From assembly GCA_913055635.1 (NCBI GenBank), contig CAJXLK010000024.1, forward strand, positions 1-64,000: a stretch of DNA of 64,000 nt. The letters run 5' to 3'. The translations under genes and the position numbers were made by a program. The notes below the pieces were generated by a model, which was not told the origin of the DNA, ran no database searches, and worked only from the letters and a program-made list of their open reading frames with translations. This document shows positions 48,901 to 56,487 of the stretch, piece by piece. This DNA comes from an uncultured Bacteroidota bacterium. GTDB lineage: Bacteria > Bacteroidota > Bacteroidia > Bacteroidales > UBA12077. The first letter of the stretch is position 1. The number at the start of each line of letters is the position of its first letter.

Positions 48901-51900
48901 CGACGGGGCCGGTACCTTTAAGGTGGTGGTTACAGATGCTGACAACGGCTGTACCACCGAAGACCAGGTTAGTGTAGATACCAACTATACCCTGCCGGTT
49001 ATTGACAATTTTGAAGACAACCCCGACAGCATTTCCTGTGCCAACCATACGGTAGAGCTGTTGGGTTCCTCCTCCACCACCAACGCGGATTTGATGTGGA
49101 CGGTAAGCTCGGGCAGCGGCAATATCTATGATGAAACCACTGAAACACCCACCGTGGATAAGAAGGGGGAATACACCCTGACGGTGACCCACCCCACGAC
49201 AGGTTGCCAGGTGGACAGCAGTGTGACAGTCGATAATAATTTTGCTCAGCCCGTTGCAGAGGTCGATCAGAATGTGGGCCAGATCACCTGTAATGTCGAT
49301 ACACTGCAGCTTGACGGCAGTGCTTCGACGGGCGTGAACTTTAACTGGAATGCCGTCAATGGCAGTGCTTTCCATCCGAACGATTCGGTTGCAAAACCCT
49401 ACATCACTTCCGACGGATTGTATATCCTTACTGTGGAGCATCCCCACAGCGGTTGTACGGATAAGGACTCTGTGGAAGTCAAGCGCAACAATTCGGTACC
49501 CAGGATCACGATGGGTGATGTCAGTGCCGACACCCTGAATTGCGCGGTGGACAGTTCCATATTAAAAGTCGATTACGTGGATCAGCCGGATTACTGGTGG
49601 TCAACCACCGACGGGAACATCACCAGCGGGGCCAATACCACCACCGTGGTAGTGGATGCCCCAGGCACCTATACCTTTACCGCTGAAAATCCCACTACCG
49701 GCTGTACCAATTCCAAATCGGTGACCATTGAAGAGGAGACCACCCAGCCCACTTTTACCCTTTCGGCCAATAAATTGACCTGTACGCGCGATACGGTGCA
49801 AATCCATACCGACGTGGGTTATGCCACCGATCCAAGCCGCGTCTCCTACGCCTGGACATCCAGCGGCGGGCAGATCATTTCGGGCGATGAAAACCTGCCC
49901 AATCCCAGAGTAGTTAAGACAGGCACCTACTACCTGACCCTGACCGATGATGTGAACGGATGTACCCGGACCAGGAGCATCAAGGTGACCGCGAGTACCA
50001 CCCCACCAAATGTTTCCCTGGATACACCGAACGATCTGACTTGTTCGCGAACCAGTGTGGACTTGCAGGCCAACACCAATATTTCCGATTCGTCTTACCT
50101 GTGGACCACCACCGGCAGCGGAAATATTGTCAATCAAACCACTGCCACGCCTACGGTGGATGCCATCGGCTGGTATACGGTAAAGGTGACCAACGAGAAG
50201 AACGGTTGTTATAGTGAAGACAGCGTTTATGTGGACAAAAACGTTTCCACACCGGATGTTCATGTGGATCCGTTCAACGACATCACCTGTTCGCGCACCA
50301 CGGTGGAGCTTTTCGGCAGTTCATCACAGGATGTCTACTTTAGCTGGAGCGGCGGACCCGGCAACATCAGCGATCCCAATTCGGCCCTGACCGAGGTGGA
50401 TGGGGCCGGCGATTATACCCTGAAGGTTAAAGACAAGGTCAATGGATGTAGCAACGACACGACCGTCACAGTGGAGGCGCACACCGACCTGCCATCCAAA
50501 CCGGTGGTCAGCGATACCGGCAGTTGCTATGGCCAGGCCAATGTGGCGTTGACCGCCACGGGAAGCAACAACCGCTGGTACAGTGAAGCATCCCAGGATC
50601 CCTCAACCCTTGTAGGGACTGGCGACACCTATACACCGACCATGAGCAGTGTGGGCGATTCGGTCTTTTATGTCACCCAAACCGGCTCCAATGGCTGCGA
50701 GAGCCCGGCCACGGCAGTGACCTATACGGTCTACCCCCTGCCCGATGCGCCTTCGGCAACCGATAAGGAGGTGTGCTTTGGTCAGGCCAATCCCTTCCTC
50801 GAGGGCATGCCTGCCAATTCCGACTATACCATCAACTGGTATAATACCTCCGACAGCCTGCTGTCGACATCTTATCAGTATCAGCCAACCCCAACGGCTC
50901 CCGGGACCTATCCTTTTGGCGTGACCCAGGTGGATGCCAACGGATGTGAAAGCCCGCAAACACAGGCCTATTTCACCATCCATGATCTGCCTCCTGCCCC
51001 GATGGTCGACTCCGATACCCTGCGGGTATGTGAAGGCGCCCCGGCCAAAACCTTTATTGCCCATGGCGACAACATCAGGTGGTACAACACCACCCCGCCG
51101 GCCAGTCCCATCGCCTCGGGCAATATCTTTGAACCCGATGTCAGCGGTGTGGGTCAATATCATTTCTATGTAACCCAGTCCGAATCCTCCACCAGTTGTG
51201 AGAGCGACTATAAGCGGGTGGTCTACATCATTCAGCCCAATCCCGATCCCTATACCCTAAAGGGAGGCGGAACCTATTGTGAAGGCACCGGCGGCAGGGA
51301 GATTTATCTGGACAATTCGGTGGATACGATTTCCTATGAATTGCGGCGCGATGGCAACACCTATATGACCAACATCTCCGGCGATGGCGATTCACTGACT
51401 TTTGGACGGATCAAGCCGGAAGGAACCTATACCGTTTACGGAACGGCGGGCAACGGCTGCACCGCCAGGATGTCGGGAACGGCTGTGATCTCGGTCGATT
51501 CCCTGCCCGAAGCGGCCGGAACCATCGTGGGCGATTCAGTGGTCTGCCAGGGCGCTACAGCCATAGATTACACCGTGCCGGAGATTCCTTATGCCGATCA
51601 ATATGAGTGGAGCGTGCCGGCCGGTGCTGAAATCATTGCCGGGGAGAATGCCAGGACCATTTCGGTCAACTATTCCGATTCCGCTGAGAGTGGCCAAATC
51701 ACCGTTTATGGGGCCAATGCCTGTGGCGACGGGCCTGTGTCAACCGGCCATGCCATTACGGTCAATGCCCTTCCGGGACCGGCCGATAGCATCATGGGCC
51801 CCGGCGGTGTTTGCCAGGGTGCTGACGGGGTCACCTTTGAAGTGCCCAACATTGAAAACGCCTCGGAATATGTATGGTCGGTACCTGCCGGGGCCACCAT

Positions 51901-54900
51901 CGTGGCCGGTGAAGGCTCGCGAACCATTATGGTCGACTTCGACGCCTCCTCCACCGGTGGAATGGTTCAGGTACACGGACGCAACAGCTGCGGCACGGGA
52001 GCCTCTTCACCCGATCATACCATTGATATTACTTCAAAACCCATCATCTCGGCCGAAACTTATCAATCCATCTGTTCTTCTTCCGATTCCCTGATCGCCA
52101 GCGATCCGGGTTCGGCCACCATTCAATGGGCCTTGATCGATGGCCAGGCCAATATCGCCCATCCCACCCAGTTTGAAACAGAGGTGACCAACCTGGGCAC
52201 CGGCCGCAATGCCTTTGAGGTGACCCTCACCCAAAATGGCTGTTCCGATGTGGATACCGTCGTGATCGAGAACAACCAGCGGTTTGTGAATGCCGGTGCT
52301 GATCAGACCCTTTGTTCCAGTTCCTATACCCTGTCGGGTACCCAGCCAGCGAGCGATGTAAGTGGCAATTGGTCGATCGAACAGGGCTCAGCTAGTTTTG
52401 CCGATGCCGGCCGGTATAATACCGAAGTGACCAGTCTGCAGAAAGGGGTGAATGTACTGCGCTGGACCCTCACTAAAAATGGATGCAGAAGCTATGATGA
52501 AGTAACCATCGTTAACGACAGCCCCACCCAGGCCGAGGCAGGCATCAACCAGCAATTGTGCAGCGATTCCACCTATCTGGATGCCAACACACCTTCGCGG
52601 GGTGGCGGGCAATGGACCATTTTAAACGGGTATGTGGATTTTGAAAGCCCAACCGATCCCAATACCCAAATCACCCATGTGGCCAAAGGCGATAACCTGC
52701 TGCAGTGGACCATCACCAATAATGCCTGCAGCACGGCCGATACGGTTTCCATTGTCAACAATAAAGTAGAAGTGGAAGCTGGCCCCGATCAGGTCATCTG
52801 TGGCTATCAAACAACCCTCGATGCTTTGACTCCTGCCAAGGGAGACGGGCAATGGTCCATCCTCAGAGGATCGGCCACCTTTGAAAACCGTTCCGATCCG
52901 AAAACCAAGGTATACCTGTTGGTCTCCGATACTACCGTCCTTTCCTGGGATGTATACCATAACGGATGTGTCTCAAGCGACAGCATGACCATCGTCAACA
53001 ATTCGCCCACCAAAGCGGATGCAGGTGACGACCAGGAGATATTCCAGGATCATACCTTCATGGAGGCCAACGATCCTTCAAAAGGTTCGGGTGAATGGAA
53101 ACTGCTGGCCGGGTCAGCCAATATCTCAGATAAGACCAGCCCCTCTAGTGAAATTACCAACCTGGCTTACGGGGAGAACCTGTTCCAGTGGAAAGTGACC
53201 TATAAGAATTGCATCTCCATTGATTCTGTAGTTATTGATAACCAAAGCACCGGCAACATCACCGCCGGCAACGATACCACCATTTGTACCGATGAAATGC
53301 GGCTCAGTGCTTCCGAGCCGGTCCAGGGCGAAGGCGAATGGTCTGTGGTGAAAGGCTCCGGCACCTTTGGAGATAAAAATTCCAATACCACGATGGTTCG
53401 GAATCTCTCGCGGGGTGAAAATGTCCTTAAATGGACCATCATTGGCAACGGGGTGATTTCGGACAAGGTGACCATCATCAATAACGCCCCCACCCAGGCC
53501 AATGCCGGTCCGGATATGACCTATTGCCAGGATTCGGCGGAACTTTCTGCCAATCATGCTTCCATTGGCCAGGGTAAGTGGAAGTTGATCGCCGGAGAAG
53601 GCACCTTTGAAGATACCACGGCCAATAACACCATGATTCATAATTTGGGCACCGGTAAAAACACTTTGCGTTGGACCATCACCAACCAAAAATGCCAATC
53701 CACCGATGACGTGGTGATTACCAACAACAAGCCCACGACGGCGGATGCCGGTGTGGATCAAACCCTTTGTTCAAGCGAGGCCACCCTTTACGGCAACTCA
53801 CCTTCTGTGGGTCAGGGCCTGTGGACCCTGGTCAGTGGTTCGAATTCCGTGGAATTTCAGGATCAGACGGTGGGCAATACCCGGGTTACAAACCTGGGCC
53901 GGGGTGAAAACACCCTGCGCTGGACCATCACCAATGGCAATTGTGTCTCTTCGGATTCGGTAACCATCATTAATGACAACCCGACACCCGCCAATGCCGG
54001 CCGGGATAAATCCATCTGTGTGGATTCCTTCGAGCTCAATGCCAGTGAAGCGGTGATTGGCCAGGGCACATGGACCGTGATCAATGGTTATGGAGAATTT
54101 GTCGATTCATCGCGGCACAACACCCAGGTCAGGAACCTGGATAAAGGAGGTAATGTTTTACGTTGGAGCATTGAGCATAACGGATGTATTTCGTACGATG
54201 AAGTCGAGATCTCCAATGACCTGGTAGAAGCTGAGGCCGGCTATGATCAGAGCCTTTGCACCGACAGCACGTATCTCTCGGCCAATAACCCGGGTCGTGG
54301 GGAGGGCTACTGGTCAGTGATTACCGGATCGGCCTCTTTCGAAGACGCTTCCGATCCCAATACCAATGTAAAAGGATTGGATCACCGCAGCGACAACATC
54401 CTGAAATGGACTGTTTCTCATAAGTCGTGTGTCTCGACCGATCAGGTCACCATTGAGAACAACAGCCCGGGCATTGTTTATGCCGGTGAAGATGCCGAAG
54501 TGTGCGATGATGTTTATTACCTGAGCGCCAACCCGAATTACATCGGTGAAGCCCATTGGGAAGCTTTGAGTGGTGGGGCAGATATTGTCAAAGATTCTTC
54601 GGCCAATACGATGGTCAAGGATATGGGTCTTGGGCGCAACACCTTCCGTTGGACGGTTCGTCGGGATGGATGTGTCAAGCACAATGATGTGACCATTTAC
54701 AACAATATGCCGGTGGATGCCTATGCCGGGGAAAATGACACCATTTGCTCCACAACCACCACGATGCACGCAGAAGAGCCCCCGTTTGGCACCGGTCAGT
54801 GGAGTGTGGTGGCCGGCTCCGGTGAGTTTGCCAACGACAGTGCCGGCAATACCACGGTTACCAACCTTTCCCAGGGGGCCAATACTTTCAAGTGGTCCAT

Positions 54901-56485
54901 CTACAACGGCCGTTGCTCAACCACAGATGAGGTGACCATTGTGGTCAACCGGCCCAATGAGCCACGCGCTGGCGCCGATCAGGCCATTTGTGCCGATTCA
55001 ACCTCCCTCCAGGCCAATTATCCCGGTCCGGGCCAGACCGGCCGCTGGGAGGTGGTCGAAGGAAGCGGTAAGTTTGAAGACCGGAATGACCCCCATACCA
55101 AGGTTACCCATATGAGCCATGGAGATAACATTTATCGGTGGAACATCAGTTATAAGCAATGCAACCTCTATGATGAGGTAACCATCACCAATAAGATGCC
55201 CACTGAGGCCGACGCCGGTCAAAACATCGACGTATGCGGCGACCAGGTGCGCCTGAATGCCGTTCAGACTTCCATCGGCAACGGTCACTGGAGCCTGGTC
55301 AGCGGACAGGCTGAATTTGGAGACAGGAACGATCCCAATACAGTGGTCAGTAACCTGGGGTATGGACCCAATACCCTTCGATGGGAAACCACCCACGGTG
55401 AATGCACTTCCATGGATGAGATCATCGTCTCCAATAAAAAGGCCACGGCCTATGCCGGTGTTGACCAGGAAGTATACCGGGATTCCACCACCCTGGTGGC
55501 CAATAAGGCCATCCGCGGCGAGGGTACCTGGATCCTGCTGGGTGGCTCCGGTACATTTGCCCAGCCCCATTCGGCGCAAACCAAAGTGCGCGACCTCACC
55601 AATGGAGTCAACACATTCCGGTGGCAAATCAACAATGATGGATGCATCTCAGCCGATGAGGTGAGCATTACCTATTACGAAATGCCCAATCCTGAGTTCG
55701 ACGTCAGCCGGGACAATGGTTGCCCACCCCTTACGGTTCAGTTCTACAACGAATCGCTGAAGCTGAATACCGACTTTACCTGGAGATTCGGCGATGAGAA
55801 CATTTCAACCAATGAAAATCCGCGACATACATACTATCAACCCGGCCGCTACGAGGTCACTCTTAAGACCCAGGGCCCCGATGGCAGCAGTGTTTCCGAA
55901 GACACCACCATCGTGGTGCACGATCTGCCCGAAGCCCGGTTTGATGTGGCCCCCGATGTGCTCTATATTCCCGAACAGCACCTGCAGTGCTATGACATGT
56001 CCATTGATGCCGATCGCTATAAATGGCATTTCGGGGATGATTCCACATCCAACGAACCCAGCCCCATGCACCACTACCGCGATACCGGTACCTATGACAT
56101 CCGCCTGAAGGTTTGGTCACCCCACGGCTGTACCGATGATACGGTGAAACATGATGCAGTTACCGTCAAGCAAAGTGGTAAGATTAAGTTCCCCTCGGGC
56201 TTTACGCCCAATCCCAGCGGTCCGGTCGGGGGGCATTATAATGAAAACTCAAAGAGTAACAATATCTTCCATCCCATCGTAAAAGGAGTAAATGAATACC
56301 ACATGGAAATATTCAACCGGTGGGGCGTCAAGGTCTTCAGCACCGATAAGGTCGATGTTGGCTGGGATGGCTACTATAAAGGCAAACTTGCTGAAGAAGG
56401 TGTCTATATTTATAAGGTTCACGGAACCTACAACAATGGCACCCGGTTCGAAAAAGTTGGTGATTTTGTTTTAATCAGGAAGTAA
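39950..56485 (+). CDS. SprB-like giant adhesin (5511 residues), type B T9SS cargo
   Basis: This is the largest gene in the window. Signal peptide to about residue 34. Residues 35-1120 are mixed PKD/Ig-like and SprB-type modules (SGLDSEYCSDEGPDHIYGTP...). Residues about 1124-2447 are three copies of a five-module block. Residues about 2450-3513 are thirteen modules with an ITCxxDTxxL start, about 80 residues each. Residues 3513-4100 are mixed. Residues about 4030-5243 hold fifteen modules with an AGxDQxLCxDSxxLxAN start and LRWTITNxxC end. Then two PKD domains and a CHU_C/type B sorting domain (FPSGFTPNPSGP ... NIFHPIVKGVNEYHMEIF). SprB is the mobile gliding adhesin of Flavobacterium; the 3' neighbour is a PorP/SprF gene, 2 bases on, as in sprB-sprF. 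Whether this organism glides is not shown. Confidence 0.93.
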   Translation: MKNIYLRTFRLRLLPKILLLTGWFILIHFSLWGQNLTIDPPHDADSTFVIKDTVYQDKINTGAASGTFISGTGVLNFNNNTADYNPSLAGVGIDSIIYEKNSSYDTLAIRVIPYISYDTTFTACENDGAFNINHAVDTPTTGTPHYYGTGVNSSTNEFEPLSTSGHSGSPYKIYAEKSVTVGSNTFTNTDSTTVTLKAAPDPFSLMKDTAYCPSQGGVKLWMENTQNNSYQYVLQKGGADIDTVPGETDSVAFPGTYTAGSYTAYAYVGGCSTPMNDTVTVSEITADSPNLEYITDSAFCPGGAGVELGLDSSEVGVNYILQQNGVDETTVAGTGSAISFGTYYDSTGHYAVEATNGVCDTSLNDTLKIYKKNEPEVYTLDGPGGFCQGESSIKLYLPNSETGIRYDLIKDGSKFTDQYGSTGDSVIFSITSTDTYHVIGVDTATDCTSPMDDTLDIVDYSPVNASVAFTDSTICNGESIVLEASGGDSAYSWTPVSSLETSSTISNPEAQPSNTTTYEVVVTDDNGCQETKAVDVTVAGIPTANAGTDTSVCKGDSVQLVADDVTSSFPDASYSWTPTSTLTDPTKRKTYADPETPTQYTLEVTSKFGCSSTDQITVDTNAVPNPSLSDYTVCNGESVTLKASGGNSYYWPDLDTTAQSVTVSPNSTRDYTVEASYTNGCSGTTDGQVQVNPTPTITATATKNPVCAGQMDTINTTVSGGTKPYQSYAWSPSGSGDQVDFQAPTGVSEVTYGVTVTDNNNCQDSTSVTVDINALPNVSISGLDSEYCSDEGPDHIYGTPEDANGEFLPASYVTDDGDGTGVFDPSALSPGNYTIAYRYKTDPQGCVDSALATTTISSDTIPDPSINGLDSTYCDNDASTYIITGSPEGSGGSFTYSPASGITDNGSDTAYLTPQDVGTGDHTITYTYTSPSGGCSASVTETFQIGVPFTFNLASNYCASQDTFQLMVDKPSNTAPGKFYVYDEDGDSILYSAKEGTSEAVFDPSSQGPGVYGVRYEVADTVMNCSNSDSVGFTVHSNPDAGFTLDGIPNDSMHFRYCNSDTIITLDGQVNDGGTYNGAGVPGGSNKFVPGDTTAGDYWLTYTYTNSTTGCSSTDSARVTIRPSPDVSINGLDPGYCTSLDTVYEITASHDSGYYSTNPSSDSSLFYDKGSGLADFNPSNAPFTGTFEITFTAVGMNGCSGDTTRAVSIDAPPAVSITDLPDTLCWNAPADSVYGNPTDANGKFIGPSFIKDNGDGTAVFDPDSASSPGTYDVIYRYTTPVSGCLETDTQSVTILPLPKTYSLQGGGSYCSGTGGRELRLSGSDSSVRYRLYKYGSLVEDTLRKDDGEFTFEGTWLAGGYSVKAKNTGGCTVAMNNTDTITEKYPPEDASGLSGTDTLAIGGTGSYSVPELQHTTSYVWNLPSGVTISSGSGNRSIDVSVDPTVAPGTDSVSVYGTNGSGCGDGNPDYYEVYILPKPEAVTSLKGKDTVCAGSQPLNYEAAPQPLDYADSIHWTVPYGFTITSGRETSSIVLDVAPDASSGFVAARGVNASGKGPADSIHVYVSEPPEINVSGLNSAYCSNDPATTIVATPDSGTYSSSWSTTVFVDSGDGTAHFDPSGLSGGSPSTDSIRYSITRNGCKADTTMGVTIYNAPGVAISGVPDIICENAGPDTLEGNPMDSNGQFTGTGVEDNGDGTAVFYPDTAGQGNHAVTYSYTDPATSCMSDTTYYIYVKEPPQTYTLTADGSYCEDTPGDTITLSGGETGVRYSVYEGGTALLYDTTLSANVGSDWVIDTAFTSGTYTVKATANGCTAWMDNSLEITKALLPSDANPLSMTGTDTVILDGNGSYSVDPIANTTTYHWIKPSSAAFQLKEDTTDVTIDFTGVPAGDHQIGVYGANHCGQGDTAYYDVYILPKPSQPDSISGDRIVCAGAVNVTYDAHPYPLAHADSVEWDVPGGFTIVDGKGTYRIKVDVAGSGAVSGDIRARGVNASGKGPWVSYPVRVKSIPDINFSGISSPYCDYAPEDTITALPDSGSYIRPSTWTSAALQDLGNGKAVVDPGAPGEGSYEIGYEIDLGGCSVDTSIQVEINAAPNVTFDGLPGDTTDLCKNSGSLSLKGNLADSNGYYKGAGINDHHDGTATLDPTHLSSGVYDIAYHYVDTTSGCMDTATQQVRILKAPQNYALKTVSGEYIYCEDMPGLEFKLSGGDSAVTYDLIKNDKNDVASRTLSSDGSFTFNGYWEEGTYSVYAVTSRGCKDTISNTVTTYEKALPEPAPPIWGDSIVPVNDSGSYHVAPIANSSSYQWIYPSDASITGNGSREVAISFDSAGLDSVGVYGRNDCGQGDTSYFKVDVLDKPAPIDSLAGDTSVCAGSVNLEYEAFPGLTRIDSIEWILPNGFTITSGKKTQSIEVSIDSSFADNGYVVARGVNGAGKGKADSLFVRVHPIPATNSVSISGELTCAVDSVLIDGNSTTSGASYTWVGGNKTVHDDSVYAPLKGEYTLTVEAYGCTHDTTVTVTENKTTPSAGIATPDTLTCDNPQETLQASTDAGNPGFVWTAGAGGNIVSGDSTATPTVDAPGSYTVTVVDSINGCTNTATITVEENVTQPSFSLNDPSDITCARDTAVISTPGVSDATYQWSGPSGGIVSGQNTASVVVGKTGDYSLTVTKNSNGCSRTKSRTVSSDSTQPAINSYTKTGDITCHHNQVNLEVDVDTTNVNYTFEPVSSGNIVSINNNIATVDAEDRYAVVATYAATGCSISDTLKVNDLRHPVNVNIDAAFTTLTCNQPYDTLTVTSDLTDKEVEWKATNGGHIHSGHYTSQAIVDSAGKYTATVTDTTTGCHNSEFVEVNKDFSAPVFNGITKNPDSLTCKSDVTLVADVSGAVSYSWSGPGNISPSDQDSVEVDQPGTYTLEATAANGCPSTDNVAVPADTSSPSMTLHTNYDDITCTNQKNTLEVYSSTSGVTYHWSQTTGSGNLSDNNVQFPEVDGAGTFKVVVTDADNGCTTEDQVSVDTNYTLPVIDNFEDNPDSISCANHTVELLGSSSTTNADLMWTVSSGSGNIYDETTETPTVDKKGEYTLTVTHPTTGCQVDSSVTVDNNFAQPVAEVDQNVGQITCNVDTLQLDGSASTGVNFNWNAVNGSAFHPNDSVAKPYITSDGLYILTVEHPHSGCTDKDSVEVKRNNSVPRITMGDVSADTLNCAVDSSILKVDYVDQPDYWWSTTDGNITSGANTTTVVVDAPGTYTFTAENPTTGCTNSKSVTIEEETTQPTFTLSANKLTCTRDTVQIHTDVGYATDPSRVSYAWTSSGGQIISGDENLPNPRVVKTGTYYLTLTDDVNGCTRTRSIKVTASTTPPNVSLDTPNDLTCSRTSVDLQANTNISDSSYLWTTTGSGNIVNQTTATPTVDAIGWYTVKVTNEKNGCYSEDSVYVDKNVSTPDVHVDPFNDITCSRTTVELFGSSSQDVYFSWSGGPGNISDPNSALTEVDGAGDYTLKVKDKVNGCSNDTTVTVEAHTDLPSKPVVSDTGSCYGQANVALTATGSNNRWYSEASQDPSTLVGTGDTYTPTMSSVGDSVFYVTQTGSNGCESPATAVTYTVYPLPDAPSATDKEVCFGQANPFLEGMPANSDYTINWYNTSDSLLSTSYQYQPTPTAPGTYPFGVTQVDANGCESPQTQAYFTIHDLPPAPMVDSDTLRVCEGAPAKTFIAHGDNIRWYNTTPPASPIASGNIFEPDVSGVGQYHFYVTQSESSTSCESDYKRVVYIIQPNPDPYTLKGGGTYCEGTGGREIYLDNSVDTISYELRRDGNTYMTNISGDGDSLTFGRIKPEGTYTVYGTAGNGCTARMSGTAVISVDSLPEAAGTIVGDSVVCQGATAIDYTVPEIPYADQYEWSVPAGAEIIAGENARTISVNYSDSAESGQITVYGANACGDGPVSTGHAITVNALPGPADSIMGPGGVCQGADGVTFEVPNIENASEYVWSVPAGATIVAGEGSRTIMVDFDASSTGGMVQVHGRNSCGTGASSPDHTIDITSKPIISAETYQSICSSSDSLIASDPGSATIQWALIDGQANIAHPTQFETEVTNLGTGRNAFEVTLTQNGCSDVDTVVIENNQRFVNAGADQTLCSSSYTLSGTQPASDVSGNWSIEQGSASFADAGRYNTEVTSLQKGVNVLRWTLTKNGCRSYDEVTIVNDSPTQAEAGINQQLCSDSTYLDANTPSRGGGQWTILNGYVDFESPTDPNTQITHVAKGDNLLQWTITNNACSTADTVSIVNNKVEVEAGPDQVICGYQTTLDALTPAKGDGQWSILRGSATFENRSDPKTKVYLLVSDTTVLSWDVYHNGCVSSDSMTIVNNSPTKADAGDDQEIFQDHTFMEANDPSKGSGEWKLLAGSANISDKTSPSSEITNLAYGENLFQWKVTYKNCISIDSVVIDNQSTGNITAGNDTTICTDEMRLSASEPVQGEGEWSVVKGSGTFGDKNSNTTMVRNLSRGENVLKWTIIGNGVISDKVTIINNAPTQANAGPDMTYCQDSAELSANHASIGQGKWKLIAGEGTFEDTTANNTMIHNLGTGKNTLRWTITNQKCQSTDDVVITNNKPTTADAGVDQTLCSSEATLYGNSPSVGQGLWTLVSGSNSVEFQDQTVGNTRVTNLGRGENTLRWTITNGNCVSSDSVTIINDNPTPANAGRDKSICVDSFELNASEAVIGQGTWTVINGYGEFVDSSRHNTQVRNLDKGGNVLRWSIEHNGCISYDEVEISNDLVEAEAGYDQSLCTDSTYLSANNPGRGEGYWSVITGSASFEDASDPNTNVKGLDHRSDNILKWTVSHKSCVSTDQVTIENNSPGIVYAGEDAEVCDDVYYLSANPNYIGEAHWEALSGGADIVKDSSANTMVKDMGLGRNTFRWTVRRDGCVKHNDVTIYNNMPVDAYAGENDTICSTTTTMHAEEPPFGTGQWSVVAGSGEFANDSAGNTTVTNLSQGANTFKWSIYNGRCSTTDEVTIVVNRPNEPRAGADQAICADSTSLQANYPGPGQTGRWEVVEGSGKFEDRNDPHTKVTHMSHGDNIYRWNISYKQCNLYDEVTITNKMPTEADAGQNIDVCGDQVRLNAVQTSIGNGHWSLVSGQAEFGDRNDPNTVVSNLGYGPNTLRWETTHGECTSMDEIIVSNKKATAYAGVDQEVYRDSTTLVANKAIRGEGTWILLGGSGTFAQPHSAQTKVRDLTNGVNTFRWQINNDGCISADEVSITYYEMPNPEFDVSRDNGCPPLTVQFYNESLKLNTDFTWRFGDENISTNENPRHTYYQPGRYEVTLKTQGPDGSSVSEDTTIVVHDLPEARFDVAPDVLYIPEQHLQCYDMSIDADRYKWHFGDDSTSNEPSPMHHYRDTGTYDIRLKVWSPHGCTDDTVKHDAVTVKQSGKIKFPSGFTPNPSGPVGGHYNENSKSNNIFHPIVKGVNEYHMEIFNRWGVKVFSTDKVDVGWDGYYKGKLAEEGVYIYKVHGTYNNGTRFEKVGDFVLIRK
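43320..47290 (+). repeat. Higher-order repeat in the SprB-like gene: three copies of a ~440-residue block
   Basis: Each block has five modules in the same order, opening at about 43320, 44650 and 45973. Openers are INGLDPGYC, VSGLNSAYC and FSGISSPYC. Next come ITDLPDTLC, ISGVPDIIC and FDGLPGDTTDLC; then SLQGGGSYC, LTADGSYC and LKTVSGEYIYC; then two modules ending with RGVNASGKGP or RGVNGAGKG. Confidence 0.85.
47300..50490 (+). repeat. Thirteen tandem ~80-residue modules in the SprB-like gene
   Basis: Module starts are recognisable as ELTCAVDS, DTLTCDNP, DITCARDT, DITCHHNQ, TLTCNQPY, DSLTCKSD, DITCTNQK, SISCANHT, QITCNVDT, DTLNCAVD, KLTCTRDT, DLTCSRTS and DITCSRTT. Most modules end with a GCT or GCS and an acidic strand. 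Confidence 0.85.
52281..55680 (+). repeat. Fourteen tandem ~81-residue modules near the C-terminus of the SprB-like gene
   Basis: Modules start with AGADQTLC, AGINQQLC, AGPDQVIC, AGDDQEIF, AGNDTTIC, AGPDMTYC, AGVDQTLC, AGRDKSIC, AGYDQSLC, AGEDAEVC, AGENDTIC, AGADQAIC, AGQNIDVC and AGVDQEVY. A divergent copy precedes at about 52040. Two (EIF and EVY) lack the Cys present in the others. Confidence 0.88.
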
Positions 56486-56487
56486 TC

